DNA from: Vitis vinifera
Taxonomy: Eukaryota; Streptophyta; Magnoliopsida; Vitales; Vitaceae
Length of the DNA stretch: 64,000 nt
Direction: 5' to 3'
Assembly (NCBI RefSeq): GCF_030704535.1
Contig: NC_081822.1
Coordinates: 7,420,501 to 7,484,500, forward strand
The notes under the pieces were generated by a model, which searched no databases, was not told where the DNA came from, and saw only the letters and a list, made by a program, of their open reading frames with translations. Positions within the stretch are counted from its first letter, which is position 1; each line of letters opens with the position of its first letter. This document shows positions 24,822 through 35,527 of this stretch, piece after piece. The position numbers were made by a program, and so were the translations under genes.

Positions 24822-24904
24822 AGGATCCCGGTGGAGTCGAACCACCAGCCTCTCAAACCATTCGCAGGCTGTTTGAGCACTCTTACCATTTTGAGCTTGG
24901 ATCC
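24822..24904 (-). repeat. tRNA-like Pol III module (SINE head or tRNA pseudogene)
   Basis: On the minus strand an 82-nt segment opens and closes with GGATCC. It has an A-box-like AAGCTCAAAATGGTAAGAG and a perfect B-box GGTTCGACTCC inside a perfect 5-bp T arm (GGTGG/CCACC). A second stem, CTCAAAC/GTTTGAG, stands where the anticodon arm should be, but its 12-base loop is not a proper anticodon loop, so it is not a functional tRNA. A tRNA-derived SINE head or a decayed tRNA gene are both possible. I could not find a SINE tail. Confidence 0.45.
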
Positions 24905-26835
24905 ACCCAAATTTCACCAGACCTCTTCCTACTATCACAAATTTACATAACCTTTCTGACAATCCACATTTCAAAAGCTGAAGACAGCATAAAGTTTAAA
25001 ATGTCACAGGTTTGTAGATCATAAAATAGAACACTGATAAATATTAATAAATATCGTAATAACTAAAATTCTGAGTCCATCATTTTAGTGGGACTTTCAA
25101 AAGCCTAAAAAATAAAAGGAACTAATGATCATGTTTAGCTCTACAGAAAATTGATGTATGTTGCATACGGATGCTTTTTCTGTATGAATATTGATCTTTG
25201 TTCTCAAACTTTTATTTACATGTACAGTTTCTCCCGATATGCTTGAATTTTTATTAGTGAACCCAAATCCCATTTCTTTTATCTCAATCTTCCTTAATAT
25301 TTTATTTATTTCCAATTTAATTTTCTTGGACTATAGCTATATCGAAGGATTAAAAAAAAGCATAAAAATGTATTTAGACCATTCAAATTATGAGACTTCC
25401 GGGGCATAAAAAAGTAATGAGGGAGGAATAAAGGATAATTTTTTCAAGACCATTAAAAAGAAAAATGGAATTTCTGGACAAGAAATGAGGAAGGTCGATG
25501 CTACACCCCACCCACCATTTTCTTACCACCATCAAATGCAATTTACTGAAACACAAACAACTATTTGGAAGAAGCCAGGACAAACTTCCACACCACCATT
25601 TAACAGAATTAGGTCAGAGAGAGAATTTATTAATTACAACCATCAAATCAAGTAGGAGAAGACCTTGTAAATCTGCTAAATTGGTGCTTTAGCACAAGCT
25701 GCCACATGGCCAAAAAATTAGATGCATTCAATTGGGGGGAAAGAAGAAAGATGCATTCAAACAGTCTTCTAAAAGCATACCTGATGCAATTTGCTAACAA
25801 TCCTGAAGCTAAAATACAAGGGCAATAGGAAGAATAAACAAACACAACCGTGTATCTTAACCTGAGTCTTAAATAATAATTCAGAAGCATGTAAATGGGG
25901 GAGTGGGCAATGTTTCAGGCAACTGGATATACAGAAACAACTTGTAACAATACGGCCAAAAATGGAGGCTATCTAGTATTATGAAAACGTTTATTGATTG
26001 CCCTGACTTGCATACGTAAGGTCTGCAAAAAAATTTCACATTCGAAATTTTCAAACCGAAGAAAAAAAAAAAAGAAATACAAACCCAAAACCCCATGGTC
26101 AAATGGATTATTGAATCACACACCACTCTGAAGAACAAGACACAGCTTTAGTTAAACTAATATCTTCTAATAAAGGATGAAAAATTACAAATAAAGTTGC
26201 AAAAATACAATGCTTTAAAGAAACACACTAATGTAATAGGAAATAAAAAATGTGATCCGGTTTAAAAGAATACAATTTTGCTTAAAATTTAAAATATAAT
26301 AGGATTGAATTTCACCAGTTATTTTGCTATTTTAAGAACCAAAAAAACATCACAACTATATTTTTTACAAACACCAACTACCAGTCTGATTCAAGTAATT
26401 AGGAGGAAAAATTGTCATTAGCTTTGGTTTTGTGGGGTAAAGGAGGACCTAACACCTAAAGAGTGCATTTGACAATGTTTCCACTCAAAGTAATTTCAAT
26501 GTATGTGTTTTCTTCGGGAAACACTACAAGTGATTTTTAACTTTTTAAAAGTTCTTTCTAAATTTTATCAAATGTTGAATTTTTCTTCAATAACAATTTT
26601 TACGCTAGAAGTATGTTTTAAGTGTGAAATAGGGTAAATGGTTTGACCAAAATAATTAGTTATTAAAAAATAATGAATGCTCTAGCATCATTCATGACAT
26701 TTGTGCAAGATCACAACTATCACAACACCCAAGTTACAACCAAAATACAGAATCTAATATTACATACAGCAAATTAAAAAAAAAAAAAGAGAGAGATACT
26801 TGCTGAATCAAGGTGAGGGGGCCTCATAGGTTGAA
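24905..26835. other. Intergenic or 3' UTR-like stretch
   Basis: No reliable gene. Several minus-strand frames of 60-90 codons (25097-26138) lack domains and are hydrophobic because of T-richness. If the candidate gene to the right is real, part of this would be its 3' UTR. Confidence 0.45.
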
Positions 26836-27534
26836 TTAAAAGATAGTACAAGTTACAAAGGGAAGGAAAACATAACACTGAATCCAGTAGCAATGGCAAA
26901 ATAAGCTGAACCACCAACATTAAAGATCATGTAACAGAGCTACAATGGTGAAGCAGAGTCACATTAAGATACAGCATAAAATAAATCAAGAGATGCCAAT
27001 CTCACAAGCCTATTAAAGATCATGTAACAGAACTACACTGATACAGCAATCATATTAAGATACAGCAAAAAATAATTTAGGAAATGTCAATCTCACAACC
27101 TTTATAAATTAAAGGGTTGCCATCATGCTTCATAACAATTTAAGACATGTTAATCTTTACAGAAAATAAAAATGACAATGTTAATCCAATAACTGCAAAC
27201 ACTTACAACAATCTGCTGCAGAATGCACCTAAGCCTACCAGTATGAATGGCAAATGTGCCTACATTGAAACAGTAGCCAGAATAAACAGACCAAAATTTG
27301 GGATTAATGATTCAAGTAACAATATATTTAAAAGTAATGCTTACCATGATTGTGAGGACTACTGCAAGCAAGCCCCTCCTTGTCTTGGCAGCAAAACAAA
27401 CACCGTGATGTACACAAAAACTCCTGACAGAATTCTGAAAAATTTTGAGACAGCTCTAGCTGGAATGGTCACCCTCAAGAAAATATTTTATGAACCTCTT
27501 TTACAACATACAAAAATATGTTGAAAACAAACAT
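26836..27534 (-). CDS. Doubtful small spliced gene, hydrophobic 83-aa product
   Basis: Four minus-strand exons can be read with acceptable splice sites and consistent phase: 27496-27534, 27345-27434, 27207-27259 and 26836-26905. The best-looking parts are AAKTRRGLLAVVLTIM (before a GTAAGC donor) and AHLPFILVGLGAFCSRL (before a GTAAGTG donor), which look like a membrane segment pair. I do not recognise the family. Joining short frames by eye can give such a model by chance, and the first exon is especially weak. The support from context is the 5' leader with TATA box and donor at 28.7-28.95 kb. Function unknown. Confidence 0.2.
26924..27110. repeat. ~90-bp diverged tandem duplication
   Basis: Two adjacent copies start AAAGATCATGTAACAGA (26924 and about 27013) and share ATTAAGATACAGCA and TCAATCTCACAA-type segments. 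Confidence 0.8.
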
Positions 27535-28697
27535 CCACTGAGGCAAATGTTACAAACACAAACATGTAACTATCTAAACCCAAACCAACAACCAAAACTT
27601 CGCAATTGAATATTCAGTTCTTCATCTACAGGCCATAAATAATACAATTTCTAAACATGATACAAGATTAAAAAAATGCATAAATGCAAACCCTCCAATA
27701 TACTAGGAAAATTGTATATTAGTGATATTTTATAACAATACTGTAAGGTCAACAATGGAATGAATAATGTTAATTGTGCTAAATAAAGATTAACGTTCTG
27801 GGAAGCCATCACGTAACTCTGCTGAATGTATTTGTGGATGTAATAATGCTATCAAATAACTATTTCAAATAGATAATCCAAATACTGTGAAGAACATTGG
27901 CCGATATAATGCTATGGGATGTGTATGAAATATTCCAAGGACTCTGAAGAAAATTGGACCCGGTAATGTTATGGGATGTATATGAATTTTTTTTTATTAG
28001 AGGATGTATATGAGATATTGGTCAAGAACATTGGCCCATATACCTTCTTGACTTGGCACCATTCATGAAGGGCGTGCGGAGGTCTTGCTTTTAACCATAC
28101 AAGTTATTTGGCATGGACAAAGGATTGAGGTAGCACCAAATCCGATCAGTCCAACGAGAATGGCCAATTAATGGTAGCATGCCAAGAAAAGGAAAAGAGA
28201 GAAGCGGGACACGACACACCAAGTGGGAGAGCCGGCCAAATACGCCGTGCCATCCCCCACAAAAACAAGAAACTGAATAATTTTATTAGGTTATTCGACC
28301 TGCCATGCAAGCGCACCTGACATGGCAAAGGTCATATCTTAACAACAAGAAACAACCGTCGTCGTATACGCATAACTTATAATTTTCACATCTCATCCTC
28401 TTTCTTTCCTCCCTCTTGCCCTCCCTCATCCTACCTTTACCGAACACAAAAAATCTGTGTCATGGTATATCGCTGCACCACTCTGTGATTCACATACGAA
28501 GATGACGGGTGACTGAAGATCTTTCAGCTTCAGGCAACCTTCACCATCAACGTAATTCAGATCCAGAAGAGTATCGGCAAATCCGAAACCAAGACATCCA
28601 CGTACAACAAAGATCCGGCGGCCTGAAGGTCTGCACCCTAATTCCTCTTCAAGATCCCAAACAAAAACGGTTGCAAATTCAACATAACTGCAATTCA

Positions 28698-28960
28698 ACA
28701 TACCTTATGAAAGAGACGATCTAGAAGAAAATTTAAAGAAAACTTGAAAGCGTAAAACATAAAGATCGGCAGTGAAATGACAAAAAGCCATAATCAAACG
28801 GTTGATCGTTGATTTATATGCAGGGAAAGGAAGAAAATCGGAGGCCGGAAATGGTTGAAGACCCAGATCTGAAGGAAAAATCCAGAGAGAACACATAGAA
28901 CGCCCAAGAGAAATGAGAAGGGCTCCTTTATTTATACAAGGGCTAGAATGATCCAACGGC
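28698..28960 (-). promoter_or_regulatory. TATA box and 5' leader with intron donor, unidentified gene
   Basis: On the minus strand GTATAAATAAAGG (near 28926-28937) is followed by a CT-rich leader and a consensus donor TCATAAG/GTATGTTG at about 28698. A 24-codon upstream frame starting ATGGCTTTTTGTCATTTC closes with TAA just before the donor. This looks like a real plant promoter and 5' UTR exon, but the coding exons that follow are not certain. Confidence 0.45.
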
Positions 28961-30479
28961 TGTGAATGAATGAGTGGACCGTCTTATGAGAGATGGACGG
29001 TTGGAGGCGTTTGTTATAGTCGTGGGAGATATTTCATATATTTCGCCGTGGATAGCGTGTTCTCCTCTCGCCACCCAGCGTGGTTTCAACGCACAACCAC
29101 AGACAGCCTGTTTGACAGGTCGCTTATCTATATCTCGATTAGGAATGAGGATTTCTTCGCACCAGCTTAAGAAACCTCAATAGATTTGTTACCAATCAAA
29201 TGCATTTAGTTTTGCTTAATATGAAGTTTATTCTCCTAAAAAAAATAGGAAAAATATAGTTACATATAAATAAGAAACTTGGAAAATTAGTAAGAATAAA
29301 TTCTTATTCATGAGTTTTTAATATTTATAATTACATCAGTTTTGAATTCTATGACTTTTTAGTATTAATAAAATCATTTTTTAAGTTTTAAATCATTTCC
29401 CAAAATTATTAATTCTATAGATCAAATATCACTTATTTCATAATCTATTTATCAAATGAAAAATTTAGAAAAACATGTGTTATTCAAAAAAGGATAATAT
29501 TTGAAGTTTGATTTGGTAAATAGAAACCAAAGAAGAAAGAGAATATATTATATTTTATTTTATTTTTTTATGTTTTTCTTAAAACTATATATTTATTTTT
29601 ATTTTCATTATTATTTTTTATTTTTTGAAAACCTTTTCAAACAACTTCTATTTGTTCTCTAAAATCCTTTATCTATTTTACTTTATTTTAAAAATTATTT
29701 TTTTAAAAAAAAACTACAAACTTTCATTTTGTTTTTGGAAATAAAGTTGAAACATAAATATATTTCAATGTTTCAATGTTTTTCTCCACTTTTCATGTTT
29801 GTGGCTTATCAAGTAAATAAATATCTAAGATAAAACAAACATAAATAAAAAATAAAAAATAAATATTCAAACTTCGTGGATATATGTGGGTGTGTGGTGG
29901 CACTTGCAACTTATCTCTCAAAGGTTCTAAAAAATATGTAGATTAAATTGAAAGTTATACTTTGAACGAATTCAAATAAATGTTTGTTGGCTTGGTTGCG
30001 AAGTCACAATTATATTAAAGTGATAGTTCTAATTTAAAATTGGTAGTGAGTATAACTTGTAATCAATGATCAACTATATGATTGCCACTACTAATTTTGC
30101 TTCAATCCAAGATTGGTGTTCTTGATGGAAGCACCAACTTGTGGGGGTGTAATAAGGAAAGTTCATACTTTCCAAACAAATCACCACACAATCCTCTTTG
30201 ATTCATTATTCTTATTGAAAGTATCAAAATTTACCTTACCCACAAATGAGGACCTTAGAAAAGGCATTCCTTGAAGACTAACCAATTGATGGAGCTAATC
30301 TTCAAAAGAAGAGACTACCTACCTTTGGCAGGTTGTGAAGAAAAGTCAATGAAATGCAGAAAAGTCTGCTCTAGCTTCAGACCCATTGGCTATATAAGGG
30401 ATTTTTGATAATTGTAAGGTGAATTTAAAATTAATTTTTTAAAATACAATACAATGAAAACTATTTTCAAATATACACA
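28961..30479. other. Intergenic AT-rich stretch
   Basis: No supported gene. 29.2-29.85 kb is composed of A/T tracts. 29.88-30.42 kb is more complex, with a TATATAAGGG box near 30392, but shows no protein or terminal repeats that I can identify. Confidence 0.5.
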
Positions 30480-31440
30480 CTTTTTGTCAATTTTAAAGGT
30501 GTCTTTTAAAAATACACTTTCCATCATTTTTATATAAATGATACACATTCAAAAAAATTGAATTTACATTGAATGTGTCTCTTGAAGAGACACATTCCAC
30601 AATTTTTATATTAATAACACACGATTAAAAAATTTTGAATTTATATTAAAAGTGTCTTTTCAAGAGACACCTTTTATAATTTTATAAAATTGAATTTATA
30701 TTAAAATTATATTTTAAATTTATATTTTTTCACAGTTTTCATATTAGTTGCATAATAAAAAAATTGAATTTATACTAAAGATGTCTTCTTAGACACACTT
30801 TTTACAATCTCACAAAATTAAATTTATATTAAAGGTGTCTTTTGAAAAGACACCTTCAACAATTCTTTCATCGGTCATCTATTGAAATAATTAAATTTAT
30901 ACTAAAAGTGCATTTTCAAAAGACACATTCCACAATTCCATAAAATTAAATTTATATTGAAATGTTTTCCTTTAAGAAGCACTTTAGTATAAATTTAATT
31001 TTTTTTTTTATAGATGACTAATATAAAAATTATGGAAAGTGTTTTTACAAAAGACACATTTAGTATAAATTCAATTTTGTGGAATTGTATAAACTCCTTC
31101 AATGTAAATTCAATTTTTTTTCACCGTGTGACTAATATGAAAATTATCAAAGATGTCTCTTCTAGAGACACTTTAATATTAATTTGATTTTATGGTATTA
31201 TGGAAATAATATTTCTTTAGTATAAATTCAAATTTTTTTTAATATGTATGACTAATAAAAAAATTATGAAAAAGTGTCTTTTGAAGAGACACCTTTAACA
31301 TATATTCAATTTTATGGAATTATGGAAGGTGTCTCCTTAAGAGACACCTTTTAGTTTAAATTCAATTTTTTTTTTTAATATTTATGATTAATATAAAAAA
31401 TATAGAAGGTGTTTCTTCAAGAAACACCATTCAAAGTGGT
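30480..31440. repeat. Palindrome array that reverses orientation (fold-back element)
   Basis: About twelve 19-bp near-palindromes of the type GTGTCTCTTGAAGAGACAC (30575-30593) or GTGTCTTTTGAAGAGACAC (about 31276) recur every 60-120 bp. Left of about 30980 each core is preceded by GAATTTATATTAAA-type sequence; right of it each core is followed by the reverse, TTTAGTATAAATTCAATTTT. The array as a whole is therefore a large imperfect inverted repeat made of smaller palindromes. No coding sequence lies inside, and terminal inverted repeats or target duplications were not found with certainty. Confidence 0.85.
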
Positions 31441-32594
31441 AAAAAGTGTCATACCCTGCAATTAAAACAGACATTCCATAGCTGATGTAACCACTTTGAA
31501 ATTTGTGTAAAAATTATCATGAAGATGTAGAATAAAATTACTCTTTATATATATTAATAGGTAGAATCATTTATTTTGTTTAATCAACATACCAATTGCA
31601 TATTCATATTTTATTTATCATAGGTTGTGAATAGTTTTTTTTTTTTTTCCTTTTGTGTCTTCTGTGTGTGTATATTGTAAAAATTCAATGATACAGAATT
31701 GAAGTTTTCTGCCTATTCCATTAACCTTTCCTCTTTAGAGTCATCATTCACTGTGGGTACTTTAAAGATAAAATTTTAAAAAATTCTTATATTTAATATA
31801 AAAATTGCTATCATTTTTTATTTATAAAGACATAAAACATAAAGTATGTATTATACTAACAAATTTTAAAATTTGTATATGCTCAATTTGATCTCACTGG
31901 TTGTCACCAAAAATATTTTAAATTTAATCAATAATTCTTAATTGAAACGAAAGAAACGGAAAGCTCAGAATGATTTATCATATTGCCTAAAACATCAGTG
32001 ACATGAAAGATGATAGACTAAAAAATGATGACATTCATATTTTTCCATTAAAGACAATAAAGATCCTATCAACCATAAAAACAATGGTAACAAGATTCAG
32101 ATCATACATTATTGTTAGGTAGAAAGAAGGCAATTCAATTTTCAATTAATCTATCATTTTTCTCGGTAGTATGTGATGAACTTGTCTAGGTCCTTCCGGA
32201 TACCAATCATGTGAATGTAAGATTCAGTTTTAAGGGACATCATCAGAATGTATTATACGGCATTGCAACGTTGTCCCATAGCCTAAATAAAAGTCTTAAT
32301 TTTAAAATGGTATTTAGTAAGGACAAGCCAAAAGTTCGAGACTACAATTTCTTTTATTTTGTATACACAGATCCATAGAAATATACTGGTTTCTCTTGGG
32401 GCCTGCCTATCAAAGATGAATGTTGATGATAGGCAACAGGGAGGTGTTGATCTAAGCACCCCCCTTACTACATCAAACAAACAAGGCTCCACTGGTGATG
32501 GAATTTTTTTTTGAATACCAGCTCCAGTGGTATGCACTCCCCTCACATGGTCTCTCATTAGTGCATAAGTTTCAAATTCAGCACACCCAACCCA
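31441..32594. other. Intergenic stretch left of the transporter fragment
   Basis: AT-rich to about 32.3 kb. From 32.3 to 32.59 kb base composition is more balanced and a minus-strand frame is open (ALMRDHVRGVHTTGAG), but it matches nothing I know and lacks gene structure. It may be a transposon remnant fused to the duplicated transporter piece. Confidence 0.45.
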
Positions 32595-32894
32595 AAAATT
32601 GTGTATGATCCCACAACCACATTCAGAAGTCGGGTTCCAAAGAAAGATTGCAAGAGTGTGTTGAGCCCTGAAACAAAGGGTAAGGTTTGAATTGCCTTTG
32701 CATTTCCATCCTGTCATAGAAGAAGTAAAAACAAAACATTATTAAAGAAGAAAATAAGAAATCCTTGCATTGCCACCACCCATTTGAGGAACTAATATAC
32801 TGGGAATCAAAACAGTAATTCCAAGAGTCAAGAGATAATGTTGAAAACCCAACAAAATAGGTATCACACCAAAACAAATTATTAGCCCATGTTT
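32595..32894 (-). pseudogene. Duplicated fragment of the nucleobase transporter gene (exons 2-3 and intron)
   Basis: About 300 bp matches 40618-40960 within the transporter gene at DNA level, including the intron between exons 2 and 3, so it arose by DNA duplication and not through mRNA. It covers the end of exon 2 (QMGGG region) and the start of exon 3. Small deletions and substitutions, including loss of the GCTTCAGCTGC segment at the exon-2 acceptor and ATG in place of the splice GTA at the exon-2 donor, make it non-functional. It lies about 8 kb downstream of the parent gene in the same orientation. Confidence 0.9.
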
Positions 32895-33285
32895 AACCCA
32901 TACTGCAGTATCTTATATTTGCATCTCAACTTTCAAAATCGCATGTAATTTTGGCATTTCCTGTTGTAAGAACTAAGAAGTCAGAACCAATGTTTTAAAA
33001 ACAGGACGGTCGACCCGGAGCTTGGTCCGGTCCGGTCAAGGATGGTTAGCACTCTCTAGAGCCCCTACAAATTGCAATCAACAAATCAAAATCCTGAAAA
33101 AAATTACTATGAAATGTCTCATTGAGCCCACTTGAAATCCACTTTTTAAGTTTACGAAAATTATTTTACATAGTATGGAATATTTATTACAGAGGGATTG
33201 AAGGACTTGGCATAGCATTGAAAGCAGAACAAATACACATACTGACATTACATACATGGCCAACTATAATCCATACAACACTTGT

Positions 33286-33804
33286 TCAAGAACGGCTTCC
33301 GCCGGCTCTATTCCCTGGATTGTTTCCGTTATTCATTCCCCCAACTCCATGCCCACCTGGTTGTCCGGTCGGATTCCCCCCACCGCCAAATCCGAATCCG
33401 CCATTGAAATTGGCACCGCCACCCCCAAACGGCCCAAACCCAAAGTTGCCACCATAAAATCCGAAGTTACCAGTACCGCCCTCACCTGAAGAAGAACCGC
33501 CCCATCCGAACCCAAATCCACCAGGTCCACTACCACCTCCACCACCACCACCACCACCACCACTCCTGCCAGAACCTCCGCCGAAGCCCCAACTGGCACC
33601 TCCAGGACCTGAACCCGAACCCCAACGGTACTCCCAACTCCCGTCCCTCGACGAGTCGCCACCGTATCGGAAATTCCAGCCTCCCTCCTGCCCTTGACCA
33701 GCCATGTTGGCCCTTGGATGCGCCTTGGCTGTGATCTTCGAAGTAGAATTAGAGATAAGAATGAAGAGGGCTACCACTATAATAACCCTAACACAACGGT
33801 CCAT
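33286..33804 (-). CDS. Secreted glycine-rich protein
   Basis: A single-exon frame of 172 codons. Residues 1-28 or so (MDRCVRVIIVVALFILISNS) form a signal peptide. The mature part is rich in glycine with aromatic residues: WNFRYGGDSS, WEYRWGSG, a run of nine or ten glycines, then GFGFGWGG, GNFGFYGGNFGFGPFGGGG and a GNPTG/GNNPGN tail. Such proteins are usually apoplastic or cell-wall components in plants, though this subgroup has no established biochemical activity. It has no RNA-binding domain or cysteine-rich tail, which separates it from other GRP classes. The frame is intact. The (GGT)n run makes length polymorphism likely. Confidence 0.85.
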   Translation of the reverse strand: MDRCVRVIIVVALFILISNSTSKITAKAHPRANMAGQGQEGGWNFRYGGDSSRDGSWEYRWGSGSGPGGASWGFGGGSGRSGGGGGGGGGGSGPGGFGFGWGGSSSGEGGTGNFGFYGGNFGFGPFGGGGANFNGGFGFGGGGNPTGQPGGHGVGGMNNGNNPGNRAGGSRS

Positions 33805-34847
33805 CGTTGGGTCTTCATTATTTCTTTGTCATCAAGTCGAGGACAGCCACGTACTTGCCGGTTCACTTATGTCAAATGTGGGATATGACGTGGATGATTG
33901 AAGTGTTTAAAGTTCTCGACCATCATCTTTCATCCGATACGGGATCGATAGTAGCGAGTTCAAGCTTCAAAAGCCATGAGACTATAAGGACAACTGAGGG
34001 TCCCGAACTGTAACATAGGTTAAAACAAAGCAAGGACACTACTTGGCTGCTTTCTCTCATCGTCCAATATTGGAAACCAACAGTAAAAAGTAATTATTTT
34101 CATAAATTTCTATATATTCCTCGCAAATTGTCACCAAAGTTAAAAATGATTTACGGTCGACACTAAACAATACTTTGGTCTTTTATCTTAGGAAAAAATT
34201 GGAGTTTTATCTTTTATGTGCATTAAAAGATGTTGAATGCATGAAGTAATTAATTATATATCTAATCAAAATTAATCTAAAATATTCTATTTGTTGAAAC
34301 TCAATATGTACATATAATAAAATTTTGACCTATTTACATATAAAGAAAATGAAACATTAATGGTTTTAAAATCTATTTCAAATCAAATATTATTAATCAT
34401 TATTATTTTTAAATTATTATTAACCATTTTTAATAAAAAAATTTATTACATCTATTCATATAGTACCATTTTTTGAATAAAAAATTAAAACCCATTTATT
34501 TTTTAATTTATTTAAAATTACAAACATTTTTTTTTATTCTAAGACTTGAATTAAATTAAAATTAATATTATATAAATTGAATTAACAAATTTTTAGAAAA
34601 TCAAAATAGAAAAAAATGATTAAAAATAAGTCAAATTTAGCTATAAAAATGAGTTTTTTTTTTCCCTTGAAAAGTGCTTTTAAAAAAATTCACCAAACAT
34701 TTTGTTTTTTTTTTAAAAAAAAAAATAAGTAGCATTTATTATTTTTTTTCTTTGAAATTTGTTTTTAAAAACACCTTGTGTAGCACATTGTTTTTAAAAA
34801 ATACTAAATTTTTTTTTTTTTTAAAAAAACAACTTACTTCAGCATTT
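33805..34847. other. Upstream region of the glycine-rich protein gene, then AT-rich spacer
   Basis: 33.8-34.1 kb is of mixed composition and should contain the promoter of the minus-strand glycine-rich gene. 34.1-34.85 kb is A/T tracts with no gene. Confidence 0.5.
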
Positions 34848-35223
34848 TTTGATAACTATTTTTTAAAACAGTATTAATAAATATTTTTTTTTACAAAAAG
34901 TTTTTAAAAACTATTCTTATGATATTTTGTAGAACAATGTCTTTTTGGGATTTAAAATATTTTTTTACTTGTTTTCTATATTTTTAAATATATTTTTAAA
35001 ATATCTTTTATATGCAATGCTTTATTTTTAATCAATTTTCATAATTATATATTTATTTATTTTTTAAAAAATAACCCTTAGAAAACAAGAAAAACAACTT
35101 TAAGACAATTAAAAAATATGATCAGAAAATACTTTTTTTTTTGTTTTTTTAAAAACAAAAAACAAATTTTCCTATTTTTTTATTTTGAAGAATAGAAAAC
35201 CAGTTTCCAAAATAATTATCAAA
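34848..35223. mobile_element. AT-rich MITE, copy 1
   Basis: The ends TTTGATAACTATTTTTTAAA and, read backwards from 35223, TTTGATAATTATTTTGGAAA form terminal inverted repeats. The body is collinear with 42581-42860 (AATGCTTTATTTTTAATCA against ATATTTTATTTTTAATTAT, and both have a TTTTGTA-AACA-type block). It is non-coding. The superfamily is uncertain because no clear target duplication is visible. Confidence 0.6.
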
Positions 35224-35527
35224 TATACCTTAGCAACTTCAAATGAGCTTCTCTCTGGTGCTTGGCAATCTCATGACTTACAGTTATGAGAAGCAATTAT
35301 TTTATCTCATCACAAATGCATAAATAAATTTTATAGGATTTCTTCATACTACTGTCTATAGCCAGTCATTCAAAAAGGCTTGCACAGCCCTTTAGCAGCA
35401 ACTGTATAGTGAAGAGTACAGCACCAGTAGAAGCAGTATGGCTATAGCAAATCATCAGAAAAACTTTCATAGCCAAGACAAATACTGATTAACACAATTG
35501 ATAGTTGCAAGTCATTACTGTCAAGTG

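Noticed and set aside
27147-27524. Plus-strand 125-codon frame
   Set aside because: No domain, polar and AT-rich; the better signals in this stretch (splice-like borders) are on the minus strand.
28426-28701. Minus-strand 91-codon frame next to the leader at 28.7 kb
   Set aside because: Lies downstream of a strong intron donor, so it is probably intronic.
32283-32717. Minus-strand 144-codon frame across the transporter fragment
   Set aside because: Only its right part derives from the transporter gene, and there it is partly in the wrong frame; the rest is unrecognised.
33333-33662. Second minus-strand frame rich in Val and Gly
   Set aside because: Frame-shifted shadow of the glycine-rich protein gene.
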